The notes below the pieces were generated by a model, which was not told where the DNA came from, ran no database searches, and saw only the letters and a program-made list of their open reading frames with translations. Shown piece after piece: positions 1-8,516 of a stretch of DNA of 64,000 nt; the first letter of the stretch is position 1; each line of letters starts with the position of its first letter. This DNA is from Allorhodoferax sp032337135 (GTDB taxonomy: Bacteria; Pseudomonadota; Gammaproteobacteria; Burkholderiales; Burkholderiaceae_C), in NCBI RefSeq assembly GCF_032337135.1, contig NZ_JAVXZZ010000002.1, positions 744,001-808,000 on the forward strand, given 5' to 3'. Both the position numbers and the translations under genes were made by a program.

Positions 1-326
1 CCATTCTGCGCCACATATTTGAGAACCTGCTCTCGAACGCCCTGAAGTACTCCCCGTCTGACGCTCGGGTCGATTTTGACGTCGAATGTTCTCCTGACAC
101 TGTGGTCTTCCGGGTGCGCGACCGCGGAATCGGGATTCCGCCAGAAGACGTGCCACGTTTGTTTGAGAGCTTTCATCGTGCTGGCAATGTAGGCAATATC
201 CCGGGTACTGGCTTGGGGCTGGCGATCGTGAAACGGTCGGTCGAGCGGCACCAGGGAACGATTGCGGTCAGCACCCAGGTGGGGGAGGGAACCACTTTCA
301 CGGTTTCTCTACCGCGACTGAGCTAA
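1..326 (+). CDS. Sensor histidine kinase, C-terminal ATPase domain (5' end outside window)
   Basis: Only the last ~108 codons are present; the frame enters at base 3. The visible part is a HATPase_c domain: an N box (ENLLSNALKYSP), a G1 box (DRGIGIP) and a G2 box (GTGLGLAIVK). It would bind ATP and phosphorylate a His in the missing dimerisation domain. The last 100 residues closely resemble the C-terminus of the kinase encoded on the opposite strand at 350-2860, which suggests the two are paralogues. The genes converge tail to tail with 23 bp between them. Input domains and partner regulator cannot be judged from this fragment. Confidence 0.9.
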   Translation, partial: ILRHIFENLLSNALKYSPSDARVDFDVECSPDTVVFRVRDRGIGIPPEDVPRLFESFHRAGNVGNIPGTGLGLAIVKRSVERHQGTIAVSTQVGEGTTFTVSLPRLS

Positions 327-349
327 GGCAAGTCGGTGTTGTGGGGGTG

Positions 350-2860
350 TCAGGTTGTACTGCGCAGTGGCAGTAGCACTTCAAAGCTCGTTCCTTGCCC
401 CGGTTGGCTGTCCACACGGACGCGGCCCCCATGCAGCTCGGTGGCCTGCTTCACGATCGATAGTCCCAGACCGGTTCCGGAAATGGCGCCGACATTGCTT
501 GCACGCCTGAAGGGCTCAAAGAGGTGGGGCAACTCGCTCGCCGGTATGCCAATGCCATGATCACTGACGGTGATGCAGATGCCGCCATCGGTATCCGACG
601 TGGTGATCAGAACTTCCCCTCCCGCTGGGGAGTATTTGATGGCGTTCGAAATCAGATTGGCAAAGATGTGTCGCAGCAATTTTTCATCGAACAGCCCGGT
701 GTCCGTCGCGCTATTGTGCAGGTAGCGCAAATGGCACTTCCCCTCGTGACTGGCCTGTGCGAACTCTTCCAGCAGCGTGGTGATGAACGAAGCCAGATGC
801 ATCTGCTGTGGGGTGAATTCCAGCATCTTCGCATCGGCCTTGTTGATGAGAAGCACCCGATCGAGCATATCCGTCATGCGGTGCACGGCCGATTCGATGG
901 AGTCGAGCAATTCGTTGCGCTCCGACACATCGATCCGCTCATGGTAGTGGCGCAGGATGTCTTGCGATGATTGGATGGTGGCCAGGGGGGTACGGAATTC
1001 ATGGGAAGCCATCGCAATGAAGCGCGCGCGCATGCTGTTGAGCTCCATCTGCTGGCGAACTGCTTCCCGTTGGGCCCGTTCCGTTGCCAGGCGTTCGGTG
1101 GCGTCCACCACAAACATCAGCGTCGCGGGGCGTTGACTCCATTCGATCTTCACCGCAGACAGTTCCAGCGAACGAATCTCCTGCTTGGCGGTAATCACGC
1201 GAAAACCGTACGAGGATTCAACCGGCTCTCCGCGCAAGCGACGGGCGTGGCGCGCAACGACTTCATCCACATCGTCCGGGTGGATGGTGGCGGTGAAAGG
1301 CTGGGACAGCAGGAATTCCTCTGAATGACCGACGATTCGGATCAGGCTGGGGTTGGCAAACACCATCTTGCTGTCCTGGACCACGACGACGCCGACACCG
1401 ACTTTTTCGATGACGGTGCGATAGCGCTCCTCTGATTTGCGCAGTTCATCCAGGGCCTCGTAGCGCTCGATGGCACTGCTGACATGGTTGGCCACATAGG
1501 ACAGCACGCTCGCATCGTCGTCGCTGTAGCTGACGCCAGGCACGTAGGCCTGCACCGCCAGCATGCCGCACACCTTGCCGCCGATCTGCATGGGCACCCC
1601 CAACCAGGTCGTGAACGTCATGTCGCCACTGCCTTCGGTCACTTCACCTTGCGCGCCGAGCTCCTGCAGGCGCTGCGCGTCGATGATCTGGGGGCGGTTC
1701 GTGCGCAGGACGAACTCGGTCAGGCCTTTCTTGCATGGAACGTTGTACTCCTGCAGCGTGTCGCCATCGCGTTCGTCAACGTAGTAGGGGAAATTGAGCA
1801 ACTGGTTGGTGGCGTCGTACTGGCAGACGTAGCAGTTCTTCGCGTACAGCAACTCATTGAGCAATGCATGGACACCGCTGAGAAAGTCGTAGAAGGACAG
1901 TCCGGCTGCCGCTCGCTCGGTGATCTGGTACAGGAAACGCTGCAAGGTCTGCGCCTTCTTTTGCTGCTGCGCTTCCTCTTCCAGCTTGCGCTCGTGTAGC
2001 TTGCGTTCGGAAATGTCATGGTAGTGCCAGAGACAACCCAGGTAGGGGCCGGGCGCTTGTCCGCTGACATCGCTCAGGATCGGTATCCGGCTGCATTCCA
2101 GCGTTCGCCCATGAACGGAAATCTCGCGGCTCTGGCTGGCGTCGGGGCTGTAGTCGGGTTCGGCGTGCAGCGGAAGGTCATGCAGGCCCATGCCTGCGGG
2201 CAGCGCATCCCACACCTGCTGCATTGCGGTTCCCCGGGTGAGGGAGGGCAGGCTGTGTTCTCCCGTCAGGCGCTCCACCGCCAGGTTCGCAAGCACCAAG
2301 CGCCCCTGGCTATCTTCCACAATGACGCCATCGTTCATGGTGTCCACCACGGCACGCATCTGGCGCTCATTGGCCGCGGCCGTTTCCCGCAGCTGGCTCG
2401 TGGCTTCGTGTTCCAGGCAGGCGGCACAGGCCAGACTCAGGCGGTCGAACAGTGGGGCCAGCGCAATGAGCCGCTCGGGGTCCAGGGGGCTGCCATCACG
2501 CAGCAGCACGCAATGCCCCAGTAACCCCAGCGGAACCCAGTGGCCATAGCATGGAGCATGGCCGGGGCGTGAGGGCACTGCATGGACGCCGCCTTCGGTG
2601 GGCGAGGCCAGGAAAGCCAGGTCGCCGCCAGCTTCTGCGCGGAACCGGTCCGCACGCGGGTAGGCGTACCGCAGGGCGCGGGGCTTGGCGGGCTCGGTGT
2701 CCAGCCAAACAAAGGCCGCTCGGCATCCCAGCATCTTCAACGCGGTGGGAAAGAAAGCCCGCAACATGTCCGAAAGCACCAAGGACCGGCCAATCAGCAG
2801 GGCCAACTCGTACTGCAGAGTCAGCAGCTGGATGCTGCGCGGATTGGTGTGCTCTTTCAT
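350..2860 (-). CDS. PAS-GAF-PAS sensor histidine kinase
   Basis: An 836-residue protein with no obvious membrane segments, so probably a cytoplasmic sensor. In order: a GAF-like N-terminal region (~1-150), a PAS domain (~165-290), a short coiled linker, a GAF domain (~310-465), a second PAS (~475-590), a HisKA domain with the phospho-His at about 620 (MASHEFRTPLA) and a HATPase_c domain (FANLISNAIKYSP, DHGIGIP, GTGLGLSIVK). It lacks a receiver, so it should signal to a separate regulator, perhaps one of the two receiver proteins upstream in the same operon. I chose the start at 2860 because its ATG overlaps the TGA of the FIST gene (ATGA); a longer in-frame extension would run through the FIST gene. 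Ligand unknown. Confidence 0.88.
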   Translation of the reverse strand: MKEHTNPRSIQLLTLQYELALLIGRSLVLSDMLRAFFPTALKMLGCRAAFVWLDTEPAKPRALRYAYPRADRFRAEAGGDLAFLASPTEGGVHAVPSRPGHAPCYGHWVPLGLLGHCVLLRDGSPLDPERLIALAPLFDRLSLACAACLEHEATSQLRETAAANERQMRAVVDTMNDGVIVEDSQGRLVLANLAVERLTGEHSLPSLTRGTAMQQVWDALPAGMGLHDLPLHAEPDYSPDASQSREISVHGRTLECSRIPILSDVSGQAPGPYLGCLWHYHDISERKLHERKLEEEAQQQKKAQTLQRFLYQITERAAAGLSFYDFLSGVHALLNELLYAKNCYVCQYDATNQLLNFPYYVDERDGDTLQEYNVPCKKGLTEFVLRTNRPQIIDAQRLQELGAQGEVTEGSGDMTFTTWLGVPMQIGGKVCGMLAVQAYVPGVSYSDDDASVLSYVANHVSSAIERYEALDELRKSEERYRTVIEKVGVGVVVVQDSKMVFANPSLIRIVGHSEEFLLSQPFTATIHPDDVDEVVARHARRLRGEPVESSYGFRVITAKQEIRSLELSAVKIEWSQRPATLMFVVDATERLATERAQREAVRQQMELNSMRARFIAMASHEFRTPLATIQSSQDILRHYHERIDVSERNELLDSIESAVHRMTDMLDRVLLINKADAKMLEFTPQQMHLASFITTLLEEFAQASHEGKCHLRYLHNSATDTGLFDEKLLRHIFANLISNAIKYSPAGGEVLITTSDTDGGICITVSDHGIGIPASELPHLFEPFRRASNVGAISGTGLGLSIVKQATELHGGRVRVDSQPGQGTSFEVLLPLRSTT

Positions 2861-3972
2861 TCCCCCGCTGCCAGCACCAAGGTCTTGTTGAAGAATTCCA
2901 GGCAATAGCTGCCGCCGTTGGCAATTTCGCCCAGGCTCAGCATGCCGAACACCGCCCGTGCCTGCAAGCCCGACTCCACTGCACGAAGCTCCTCTCCGTA
3001 GCGGTCTTCCAGGTACAGCACGCGGCTGATGCAGTCCACCAACAAGGCCGGGGTTTTGCCAGGGCCGATGTGGTTGGCGCAGTCGGCCGCGGCTTGCACC
3101 AAGCGCTGGGGCCTGCCCTTGAGCAGGTAGGCGACACTGTTGTTGGGCACCTCGCCCACACATACCAGGTGCTGGCCGTCGTGCGAAATGGGGTCGCGCA
3201 CGACGATGCTGCCATCCGCCTTTTCCATGCCGATCGGGTAGCCTTTGGCGATGGAGAAGAAATTGTCGGCATTGAATTGCGTGCCGCTGTCGCGCTCCAC
3301 ATGCCCTCGGTAGAAGTCGTAGGCCGGCTGGTAGTCCAGACTGTGGACGACATTGCCATCCGCACCCGTGACCACGAAAGGCCCGGCAAACTTTTCCCAC
3401 CCGTGTTCCACGGCGACCCGGGTGGGGGAGGGAATGTCGACCAGGATGGCATGGTCCTGCAGGAAACCTTGGTTGGTGAACAGGCAGGGTTGCTGGCGAA
3501 AGCTCAGGCTTCCAGCCCCTCCGCCAAAGAATGTGGTGGCGCTGCCCAGCACGTCGTACACGCCATCGAGAAAGGCGCCGATCTGGCTGGACAGCCCGTC
3601 CACGAGCACCAGAACGGACGGTGCCGGCGGAAGGCCTCCACGGGCTGCCTCCACGGCAGCGGAAAAGTCCGCCCCCGGGTTAGACAGGCCGGAGACGATG
3701 GAGACCGTACAGCGGCTGCGCAAAGCAGCCACCACGTATCCGGTGCCCAGATTCCGCTGGCCATGGATGATCTGTGGGAACAGCCCTCCAAACACCGTAA
3801 CGGGCAGCCCCTTGAGCCACTGGTCTAGCTGTTCAGCGGGTGTGTTGTTGCCATCGGCGGCCAATACACACAGGCTTTGTGCACCCGCCTGAACCAGCGC
3901 ATTGCACACGCTTTGCAGTACGCCCAAGTCGGTGGCCTCGACCAAGCGCAGGCCTTCTTCAATCAGCTCCAT
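2857..3972 (-). CDS. FIST-domain signalling protein
   Basis: A 371-residue protein with FIST_N and FIST_C domains. Recognisable landmarks are the glycine turn FFGGGAGSLSF, the VEHGWEKF block and the C-terminal GEIANGGSYCLEFFNKT stretch. FIST domains are predicted small-ligand (possibly amino acid) sensors usually found next to or fused to histidine kinases, chemoreceptors or cyclic-di-GMP enzymes. No enzyme motif is visible. It abuts the EAL gene upstream (no gap) and overlaps the kinase gene downstream by 4 bp, so it is probably translated with both. I infer that it supplies the input for the adjacent PAS/GAF kinase; no partner can be proven from sequence. Confidence 0.85.
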   Translation of the reverse strand: MELIEEGLRLVEATDLGVLQSVCNALVQAGAQSLCVLAADGNNTPAEQLDQWLKGLPVTVFGGLFPQIIHGQRNLGTGYVVAALRSRCTVSIVSGLSNPGADFSAAVEAARGGLPPAPSVLVLVDGLSSQIGAFLDGVYDVLGSATTFFGGGAGSLSFRQQPCLFTNQGFLQDHAILVDIPSPTRVAVEHGWEKFAGPFVVTGADGNVVHSLDYQPAYDFYRGHVERDSGTQFNADNFFSIAKGYPIGMEKADGSIVVRDPISHDGQHLVCVGEVPNNSVAYLLKGRPQRLVQAAADCANHIGPGKTPALLVDCISRVLYLEDRYGEELRAVESGLQARAVFGMLSLGEIANGGSYCLEFFNKTLVLAAGE

Positions 3973-5703
3973 CTATGCACTCCGTGATTGCAGCCAATCC
4001 GCCACGGCCGAGGCCGGCATCGGTTTGGCATACAGGTAGCCTTGCAACTCCTCTACGCCCAGCGAGCGCAGAAGCTCGGCCTGCGCCGGGGTCTCCACGC
4101 CTTCGGCAATCAGCGTCAGACCCAGACCATGGGCCAGGGAAACAATGGCCGACGCGATGGCCAGGTCTTCCTTGTTCAGGCAGATGTTGCGCACGAAAGA
4201 CTGGTCGATCTTCAGCACATCGAGCGGGAAGCGGCGCAGGTATGCCAGGCTGGAATAGCCGGTTCCAAAGTCGTCGATCGCAATGGCCATGCCCATGCTC
4301 TTGAAGCGTCGCAGCAAGCTCAGCGTGCGCTCCATGTCGAGCATGGCCGTGCTTTCGGTCACTTCCAGTTCGAGCTGCTGCGGTTGCAGTTGGGCTTCTT
4401 CCAGTGCCTGGCGAATGTGGTTCTCCAGATGCGGGTCCAGGAACTGGCGCATGGACAGGTTGACCGCCACCCGCAGGCCTGCCGAGGCGTCGGCGCGGGG
4501 CCAGGCGGCCGCTTGGCGGCAGGCCTCGCGCAGTATCCAGGCCCCCATGGGAATGATCTGCCCGTTGCCCTCGGCCAGCGGTATGAACTCGGCCGGGGAA
4601 ACAAAGCCCAGCGCCGGGTGCTTCCAGCGCATCAGGCACTCAAAACCGGTAGTCAAGCCGCTTTGCGTGCTCACCTGCGGCTGGAAATAGGCGGCCAATT
4701 CCTGGCGCTCCACGCAGCGGTGGATGTCGTTGCCCAGGCGAAACGCAGAAGAGAACTCCGGTGGGGTTTGGGCGTCGAGCACGGCATAGCGCTGGCCTGC
4801 CTGGGCTATGGCGCTTTCCAGGGCCATGTCGGCCCGCGCCAGCAAGGACTCGGCGCTGTCGCCGGGGCGGGTCAGCGTGTTGAGCCCCACATGCACCTGC
4901 GGGAAGTGTTCCTCATCGCCGATCTGAACCGGCGCCCCCAGTTCCGAAAGAACAAGCTGTGCCATGCTGGCGGCGTCCTCGGCGGTGATGCGCTTGCGCG
5001 CGAAGACCGCAAAGCGCTCGTAGCCGATGCGCGCCACCGTGGTGCGGGTGCCGTCGGCCCCCAGGTTCCTGGCCACCAGTTGCTGCAGTCGCTGCGCGAG
5101 GGCATTCACACAGGCATTCATGGGCGAGGTGCCCAGCACTTCAGCCACCTGGCTCAGGTTCCCCACCCCCACGCTGACCAGCAGCAGGTCTTCCGCCGGC
5201 GTCGGAGCCTGTGCGACTGCGTTCTGCAGCAGCACCAGAAAATGCGTTCGGTTGGGAAGGTTGGTGACCTGGTCGAAGTGGGACAGGTGGTGCGCCTGGG
5301 CCAATTGCCGCTGGGTGGTGAGTCGGCGTGCATCGTGTTTCTGGATCTGGGTGCGGATGCTGGAGAGCAACTCGTCGCGACGAAAGGGCTTGGTAAGGTA
5401 GTCGTCCGCCCCCAAGGTCATGCCTTCGCGCAGGTCTGAGCGGTCGGCCCGGGCTGTGAGCAGCACCACGGGCACCATAGCCACCGAGTCCATGGCCCGG
5501 ATTCTTTGCACCAGTTCGTGCCCGGTCATTTCGGGCATCGTGACGTCACTGAGCACCAGGTCTGGTAGGTGCAGTTCCACGAGCGACAGGGCTTGCTGCC
5601 CGTTGGCCGCCGCATGTACCACAAAGCCCTCCATGGACAACAGCCGCTCCAGGTTGTTTCGGATATCGGCTTCGTCTTCGGCAATGACAATCGTGTTGCG
5701 CAT
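3973..5703 (-). CDS. Response regulator with REC, degenerate GGDEF and EAL domains
   Basis: 576 residues. REC domain 1-~120 with phospho-acceptor Asp at about 53 (LVLSDVTMPEM) and the switch Lys in YLTKPF. A GGDEF-like domain follows (~150-310), but the signature reads IGYERF rather than GGDEF, so cyclase activity is unlikely. The EAL domain (~325-576) keeps the first-strand Glu (ECLMRW), VNLSMRQF, EVTES, DDFGTGYSSLAYL, KIDQSFV and AEGVET, as in active cyclic-di-GMP phosphodiesterases. I infer phosphorylation-controlled c-di-GMP hydrolysis. The start at 5703 excludes an N-terminal extension that would overlap the receiver gene and carries no domain. The stop codon is immediately followed by the FIST gene start. 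Confidence 0.88.
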   Translation of the reverse strand: MRNTIVIAEDEADIRNNLERLLSMEGFVVHAAANGQQALSLVELHLPDLVLSDVTMPEMTGHELVQRIRAMDSVAMVPVVLLTARADRSDLREGMTLGADDYLTKPFRRDELLSSIRTQIQKHDARRLTTQRQLAQAHHLSHFDQVTNLPNRTHFLVLLQNAVAQAPTPAEDLLLVSVGVGNLSQVAEVLGTSPMNACVNALAQRLQQLVARNLGADGTRTTVARIGYERFAVFARKRITAEDAASMAQLVLSELGAPVQIGDEEHFPQVHVGLNTLTRPGDSAESLLARADMALESAIAQAGQRYAVLDAQTPPEFSSAFRLGNDIHRCVERQELAAYFQPQVSTQSGLTTGFECLMRWKHPALGFVSPAEFIPLAEGNGQIIPMGAWILREACRQAAAWPRADASAGLRVAVNLSMRQFLDPHLENHIRQALEEAQLQPQQLELEVTESTAMLDMERTLSLLRRFKSMGMAIAIDDFGTGYSSLAYLRRFPLDVLKIDQSFVRNICLNKEDLAIASAIVSLAHGLGLTLIAEGVETPAQAELLRSLGVEELQGYLYAKPMPASAVADWLQSRSA

Positions 5704-5719
5704 GGGGGGGTGGCCGCGG

Positions 5720-6079
5720 TCAGAAGTGGTTAGCCAACATCGTGCGAAGCTGGTCCAGCGAGAACGGCTTGGTGAGATAGCCATTGGCGCCTTTGCCAAT
5801 GGCCACTTCCAGCCGTTCGGGTTCTGCACTCGCGGACAGGAAGTAGAAGGGGATATGCTGGGTGTCGGGGTTCTGTTTGAGCGCCTCCAGCACTTCGAAT
5901 CCGTCCTTCTTGGGCATCATGTAGTCACAGATGATGAGGTTGGGGCGCAATTCGGTCGCCAGGCGCACACCTTCCTCGCCGTCGTGCGCCTCGGACACCG
6001 TGTAGCCCTCCAGGCGCAAGAACCTGACCAGGTTCGCCCGGATGGGCGCCTCGTCTTCAATGACCAGTACCTGCTTCAT
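5720..6079 (-). CDS. Single-domain response regulator (CheY-like)
   Basis: About 119 residues forming one receiver domain: acidic pair in VIEDEA, phospho-Asp at about 52 (LIICDYMMP), Ser in FLSASAE and the switch Lys in YLTKPF. There is no output domain, so it must act by protein contact or as a phosphorelay intermediate. Two consecutive ATG codons occur; the second (6079) lies 6 nt after GGGAG, which is better spacing than the first. It is the first gene of the - strand signalling operon, 16 bp before the REC-GGDEF-EAL gene. Its kinase is probably the PAS/GAF kinase at the end of the operon. Confidence 0.88.
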   Translation of the reverse strand: MKQVLVIEDEAPIRANLVRFLRLEGYTVSEAHDGEEGVRLATELRPNLIICDYMMPKKDGFEVLEALKQNPDTQHIPFYFLSASAEPERLEVAIGKGANGYLTKPFSLDQLRTMLANHF

Positions 6080-6082
6080 CAT

Positions 6083-6650
6083 CTTCTCCCGTGCCTACTG
6101 CCATTGGTGGCTCCGCACCGTGGCTGGAACTTTCCGGCGCATTGTGGCGCGTTGCCGGCGAACTGGCTAGTGCCGTTCGCCCCGGGATGTTCCTAGGCTG
6201 GAGGGGCCGCTGAGCCCAGGCTGCCGGGCAACGGGCTCGGGACGGCTACCGAGGGTGCGCACTGGTCGCGGCGGCTGCCTGCGCTGTGCTTGCGCCGCGG
6301 CGTCATGGCCATCAGGGTGGCCGTGGTGTCTTTTCACACATTCAGAGTCATTTGCTACTGAATTGCTAGCGGTCTGCGGAATGATTGTGCGGGCTGGTGG
6401 CCTATTTGCCACCCACCCTTTGCCCCTGAGCCTTGCCCGTTGCACTGGGTTAAGCGATGTAACCCGGCGCACGCAATTGTTTCGGCGCATGTCTGAGCCG
6501 CTCCACAGACACTGGCCGATACAAATTCGGCCCGAGGCTCGTGCGTGGCGTGACGATGATGGTGGCAATGGCAAGCGCGGTGTGCAGCGTCGGCACTCGG
6601 CAGGCACCCGGCAGCCAGTTCACCTCATTCACTCTTCACGCGTAAACGCC
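6083..6650. other. 568-bp intergenic region between signalling operon and lipoprotein gene
   Basis: No convincing gene is visible. The open frames here lack family resemblance and run into the lipoprotein gene. It must hold the promoter of the - strand signalling operon (near 6083-6200) and that of the lipoprotein (near 6500-6650), but I cannot assign either with confidence. It contains one copy of the interspersed repeat at 6352-6413 and a small 6-bp-stem hairpin at 6447-6465. Confidence 0.6.
6352..6413 (+). repeat. Interspersed ~60-bp repeat, copy A
   Basis: Matches the family shape seen elsewhere in the window: TTGCTA near the start, an A/T-rich stretch, an AGC-rich and GCGnAAT core, then GGGCTGGTGGCC followed by tATTTGCC. 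It lies between genes. Compared by eye with the copies at 8294, 16484, 22873, 54086 and 55297; divergent in the middle. Confidence 0.55.
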
Positions 6651-6866
6651 ATGAAATCCACCCACAAATCCGTCGTTGTCTGCCTTGCTGCCCTCGTCAC
6701 CGTCTTGAGCAGCGGCTGCGCCAACCTGTCCACCCATGACCGCAACACCATCACCGGTGCCGGTGTGGGGGCCGTGGCGGGTGCTGTGCTTACTGGCGGC
6801 AGCAGCGTAGGCACTGTGGGGGGCGCGGCTATTGGTGGCTACATTGGTAGCCAGGTTCGGCGATAG
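6651..6866 (+). CDS. Small glycine-zipper outer-membrane lipoprotein (OsmB-like)
   Basis: 71 residues. A signal peptide ends in a lipobox (LSSGC, lipidated Cys about residue 20), followed by a glycine-zipper segment (GAGVGAVAGAVLTGG and GGAAIGGYIGSQ). This matches the glycine-zipper lipoprotein group that includes OsmB and SlyB-type proteins, thought to sit in the outer membrane envelope. I chose the ATG at 6651 because only this start puts a proper signal peptide in front of the lipobox. It stands alone between divergent or convergent neighbours. The exact role is unknown. Confidence 0.78.
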   Translation: MKSTHKSVVVCLAALVTVLSSGCANLSTHDRNTITGAGVGAVAGAVLTGGSSVGTVGGAAIGGYIGSQVRR

Positions 6867-6950
6867 GGCGACTTGAGAATGTCCGCGGCCGATAAACGCT
6901 TGAACTCTGGCCGCAGCCAATCGGGTACGTCGGGTCTGCAGGGGATGGGG

Positions 6951-7367
6951 TCAGGGCGGACTCTGCCAAGAACGCTTCCACTCCTCCCAATAGCGTGCAC
7001 TTGCGGCCGCAAGTTCTTCAGGTGATATAAGCGTTCCGTCTTCGAGAAATACCTGTTCTTCAGCGTAGACAATCCTGATAGTGCCCAAGGTACACGTTAT
7101 TTCCAGAGTCGGCCCAACCGGCTCACAAGCCAATATCTCCGGCTCACGTTCCACAATCTGGGTGAACTCACTTATCGGTTGCTTGTCATACTCCTCAAAT
7201 TCAAGGGTGCTGCATGCGCGCAAAAGCACGCTAAATCCATTGCCATGCCCCGGAAACATTGCCCTCAAGTATCCAATCTCAATCAACACCCATACGTCGC
7301 CGGGAATGTCCCCAGACAGATTGGAGATCGTTCCATCATGGAATAGGTTCCAAACGTCAGGATTCAT
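6951..7367 (-). CDS. Hypothetical protein, ~138 aa
   Basis: I do not recognise the family. It is a soluble, acidic protein without signal peptide or membrane segment, rich in Glu in its second half (REPEILACEPVGP, EEWKRSW near the end). The start is either GTG at 7370 or ATG at 7367. Both overlap the TGA of the transporter gene just upstream, so translation is probably coupled to the transporter. Base composition is slightly lower in GC than its neighbours. Function unknown. Confidence 0.6.
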   Translation of the reverse strand: MNPDVWNLFHDGTISNLSGDIPGDVWVLIEIGYLRAMFPGHGNGFSVLLRACSTLEFEEYDKQPISEFTQIVEREPEILACEPVGPTLEITCTLGTIRIVYAEEQVFLEDGTLISPEELAAASARYWEEWKRSWQSPP

Positions 7368-8281
7368 CACGCAAATCCACCCAACACCCCCAACGCAAAC
7401 GGGATGCTGAGCACGCCCAGGATGGTGGACAGGGTGACCAGGCCGGCCACAAAGGCGCCGTCGTAGCCCATGCGGGTGGCGAGCACGTAACTACTGGATG
7501 CGGTGGGAATGGCCGAGAACGCCAGCAGCACCGTGGTCTCGACGGTGTTCAGGTGCAGCGCCCAGGCGAGCGCTGTGGCCACCAGGGGGAGTAACAGGTG
7601 GCGGATGGTGAGCACTGCACCCGCCAGCACCTTGGCCTGGCCCAGGGCCCCCAGGCGCAGGCCGGCACCGGCCGCCATGAGGCCCAGTGCCAGGGAGGCG
7701 CCGCCAATACGCGACACCGTGGGTTCCAGCCACTTCGGAATGGCCAGCCCCAGCAGGCCGCCGCACAGACCCAAGATCGTGGCGATGATCAGGGGGTTGC
7801 GCGCCAGCTCGCCCAGCATGCTTTTCTCGGAGTGGCGCGCCATGGGCCACACGGCGGCCACGTTGTACAGCGGCACGCAAAAGCCGATCAGCACCGCCAG
7901 CAGCTGCACACCCGCCGGGCCGGCGGCGCGTTCGGCCAGTGCCAGGGCAATGAAGGAATTGAACCGGAACGCCACCTGGGCGGCGGCGGCATGCAGGCGG
8001 ATGGGCATGTAGCGGCGCAGGACGGGAATGTGGGGCAGGGCGTAGGCCAGCGCAATGCCGACCGCCGCCATGGCGGCACCGGCACCCAGCAGGCGCGAGG
8101 CAGCGTGCAGGTCCAGCGGGGTGCGGATGATGGAATAGAACAGCAGCACCGGGAAGAAAACGAAGTACACCAGCTGCTCCACCGGTTCCCACACGCTGCG
8201 GTTCAGCGGGGTAAAGCGGCACAGCAGAAAGCCGCAGAGGATGAGCGAGAAGTCGGGGAAAAGGAGCTGGACGTAGTTCAC
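7367..8281 (-). CDS. AEC-family transporter (auxin efflux carrier family)
   Basis: About 304 residues, almost entirely hydrophobic, with roughly ten membrane helices in two halves separated near residue 150 by a polar stretch (ARHSEKSMLGELARNP). The sequence suits AEC permeases of bacteria, inner-membrane carriers for organic acids such as malonate or malate; the substrate cannot be read from sequence. In the second half, AFSAIPTASSSYVLATRMG is the typical conserved helix. I placed the start at GTG 8281 (VNYVQLLFPDFSL). An upstream in-frame TTG at 8299 would begin inside a repeat element and is less likely. It overlaps the downstream hypothetical gene. Confidence 0.8.
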   Translation of the reverse strand: MNYVQLLFPDFSLILCGFLLCRFTPLNRSVWEPVEQLVYFVFFPVLLFYSIIRTPLDLHAASRLLGAGAAMAAVGIALAYALPHIPVLRRYMPIRLHAAAAQVAFRFNSFIALALAERAAGPAGVQLLAVLIGFCVPLYNVAAVWPMARHSEKSMLGELARNPLIIATILGLCGGLLGLAIPKWLEPTVSRIGGASLALGLMAAGAGLRLGALGQAKVLAGAVLTIRHLLLPLVATALAWALHLNTVETTVLLAFSAIPTASSSYVLATRMGYDGAFVAGLVTLSTILGVLSIPFALGVLGGFA

Positions 8282-8293
8282 GGCGGAATTAAG

Positions 8294-8353
8294 TATCAAA
8301 TTGGCCGCTAGCCCTTGTATTCATTGCGTAAGCAGCTCATAAAACAATAGCGG
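8294..8353 (-). repeat. Interspersed ~60-bp repeat, copy B
   Basis: Read on the - strand it starts CCGCTATTG, continues AGCTGCTTACGCAAT and ends GGGCTAGCGGCCAATTTG. It is one of the best-preserved copies and the only one in - orientation. Its start overlaps the T-rich tail of the terminator hairpin at 8348-8377, and its end touches the 5' end of the AEC transporter gene. Confidence 0.65.
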
Positions 8354-8377
8354 CTGGCGTGTGACGGCCAGCCGCTA
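8348..8377 (-). terminator. Rho-independent terminator of the nir operon
   Basis: An 11-bp perfect stem (TAGCGGCTGGC with its complement) and an 8-nt loop at 8359-8366. On the - strand the hairpin is followed by a T-rich stretch (TTGTTTTATG), the expected layout for termination of the nirC-to-nirN transcript. On the + strand no T run follows. Confidence 0.65.
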
Positions 8378-8413
8378 CTGTAACGGGATATATGCAGTCG
8401 GCTACGGTGTGCC

Positions 8414-8516
8414 ATTCAGGCGCCCAAGCCGTCTGTGCCTAGGCGCGAAGTCGCAGACAGTACAGACGTACGGCAAGGCGAAGCAACAACGGCACGGACG
8501 GCTTGGGCGCCTGAAT
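8414..8516. repeat. Long imperfect palindrome (26-bp arms) at the end of nirN
   Basis: Left arm 8414-8439 and right arm 8491-8516 are inverted copies that differ at one position (ATTCAGGCGCCCAAGCCGTC on the left). The 51-bp loop holds shorter self-complementary pieces (GTACAGACGTAC, GGCGCGAAG against GGCAAGGCGAAG). The right arm ends on the last base of the nirN stop codon. It could form a very stable stem in nirN mRNA. It looks like a dispersed palindromic unit rather than a simple terminator because no T run follows. Confidence 0.8.

Noticed and set aside
3988..5439. Long open frame on the + strand opposite the REC-GGDEF-EAL gene
   Set aside because: GC-rich DNA keeps antisense frames open. 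The translation has no family resemblance and is rich in Gln/Ala/Arg/His, as expected from a shadow frame; the opposite strand has clear domains.
6447..6465. Small hairpin GGGTTA...TAACCC upstream of the lipoprotein gene as a regulatory site
   Set aside because: Six-bp stem alone is expected by chance; no matching operator known to me.
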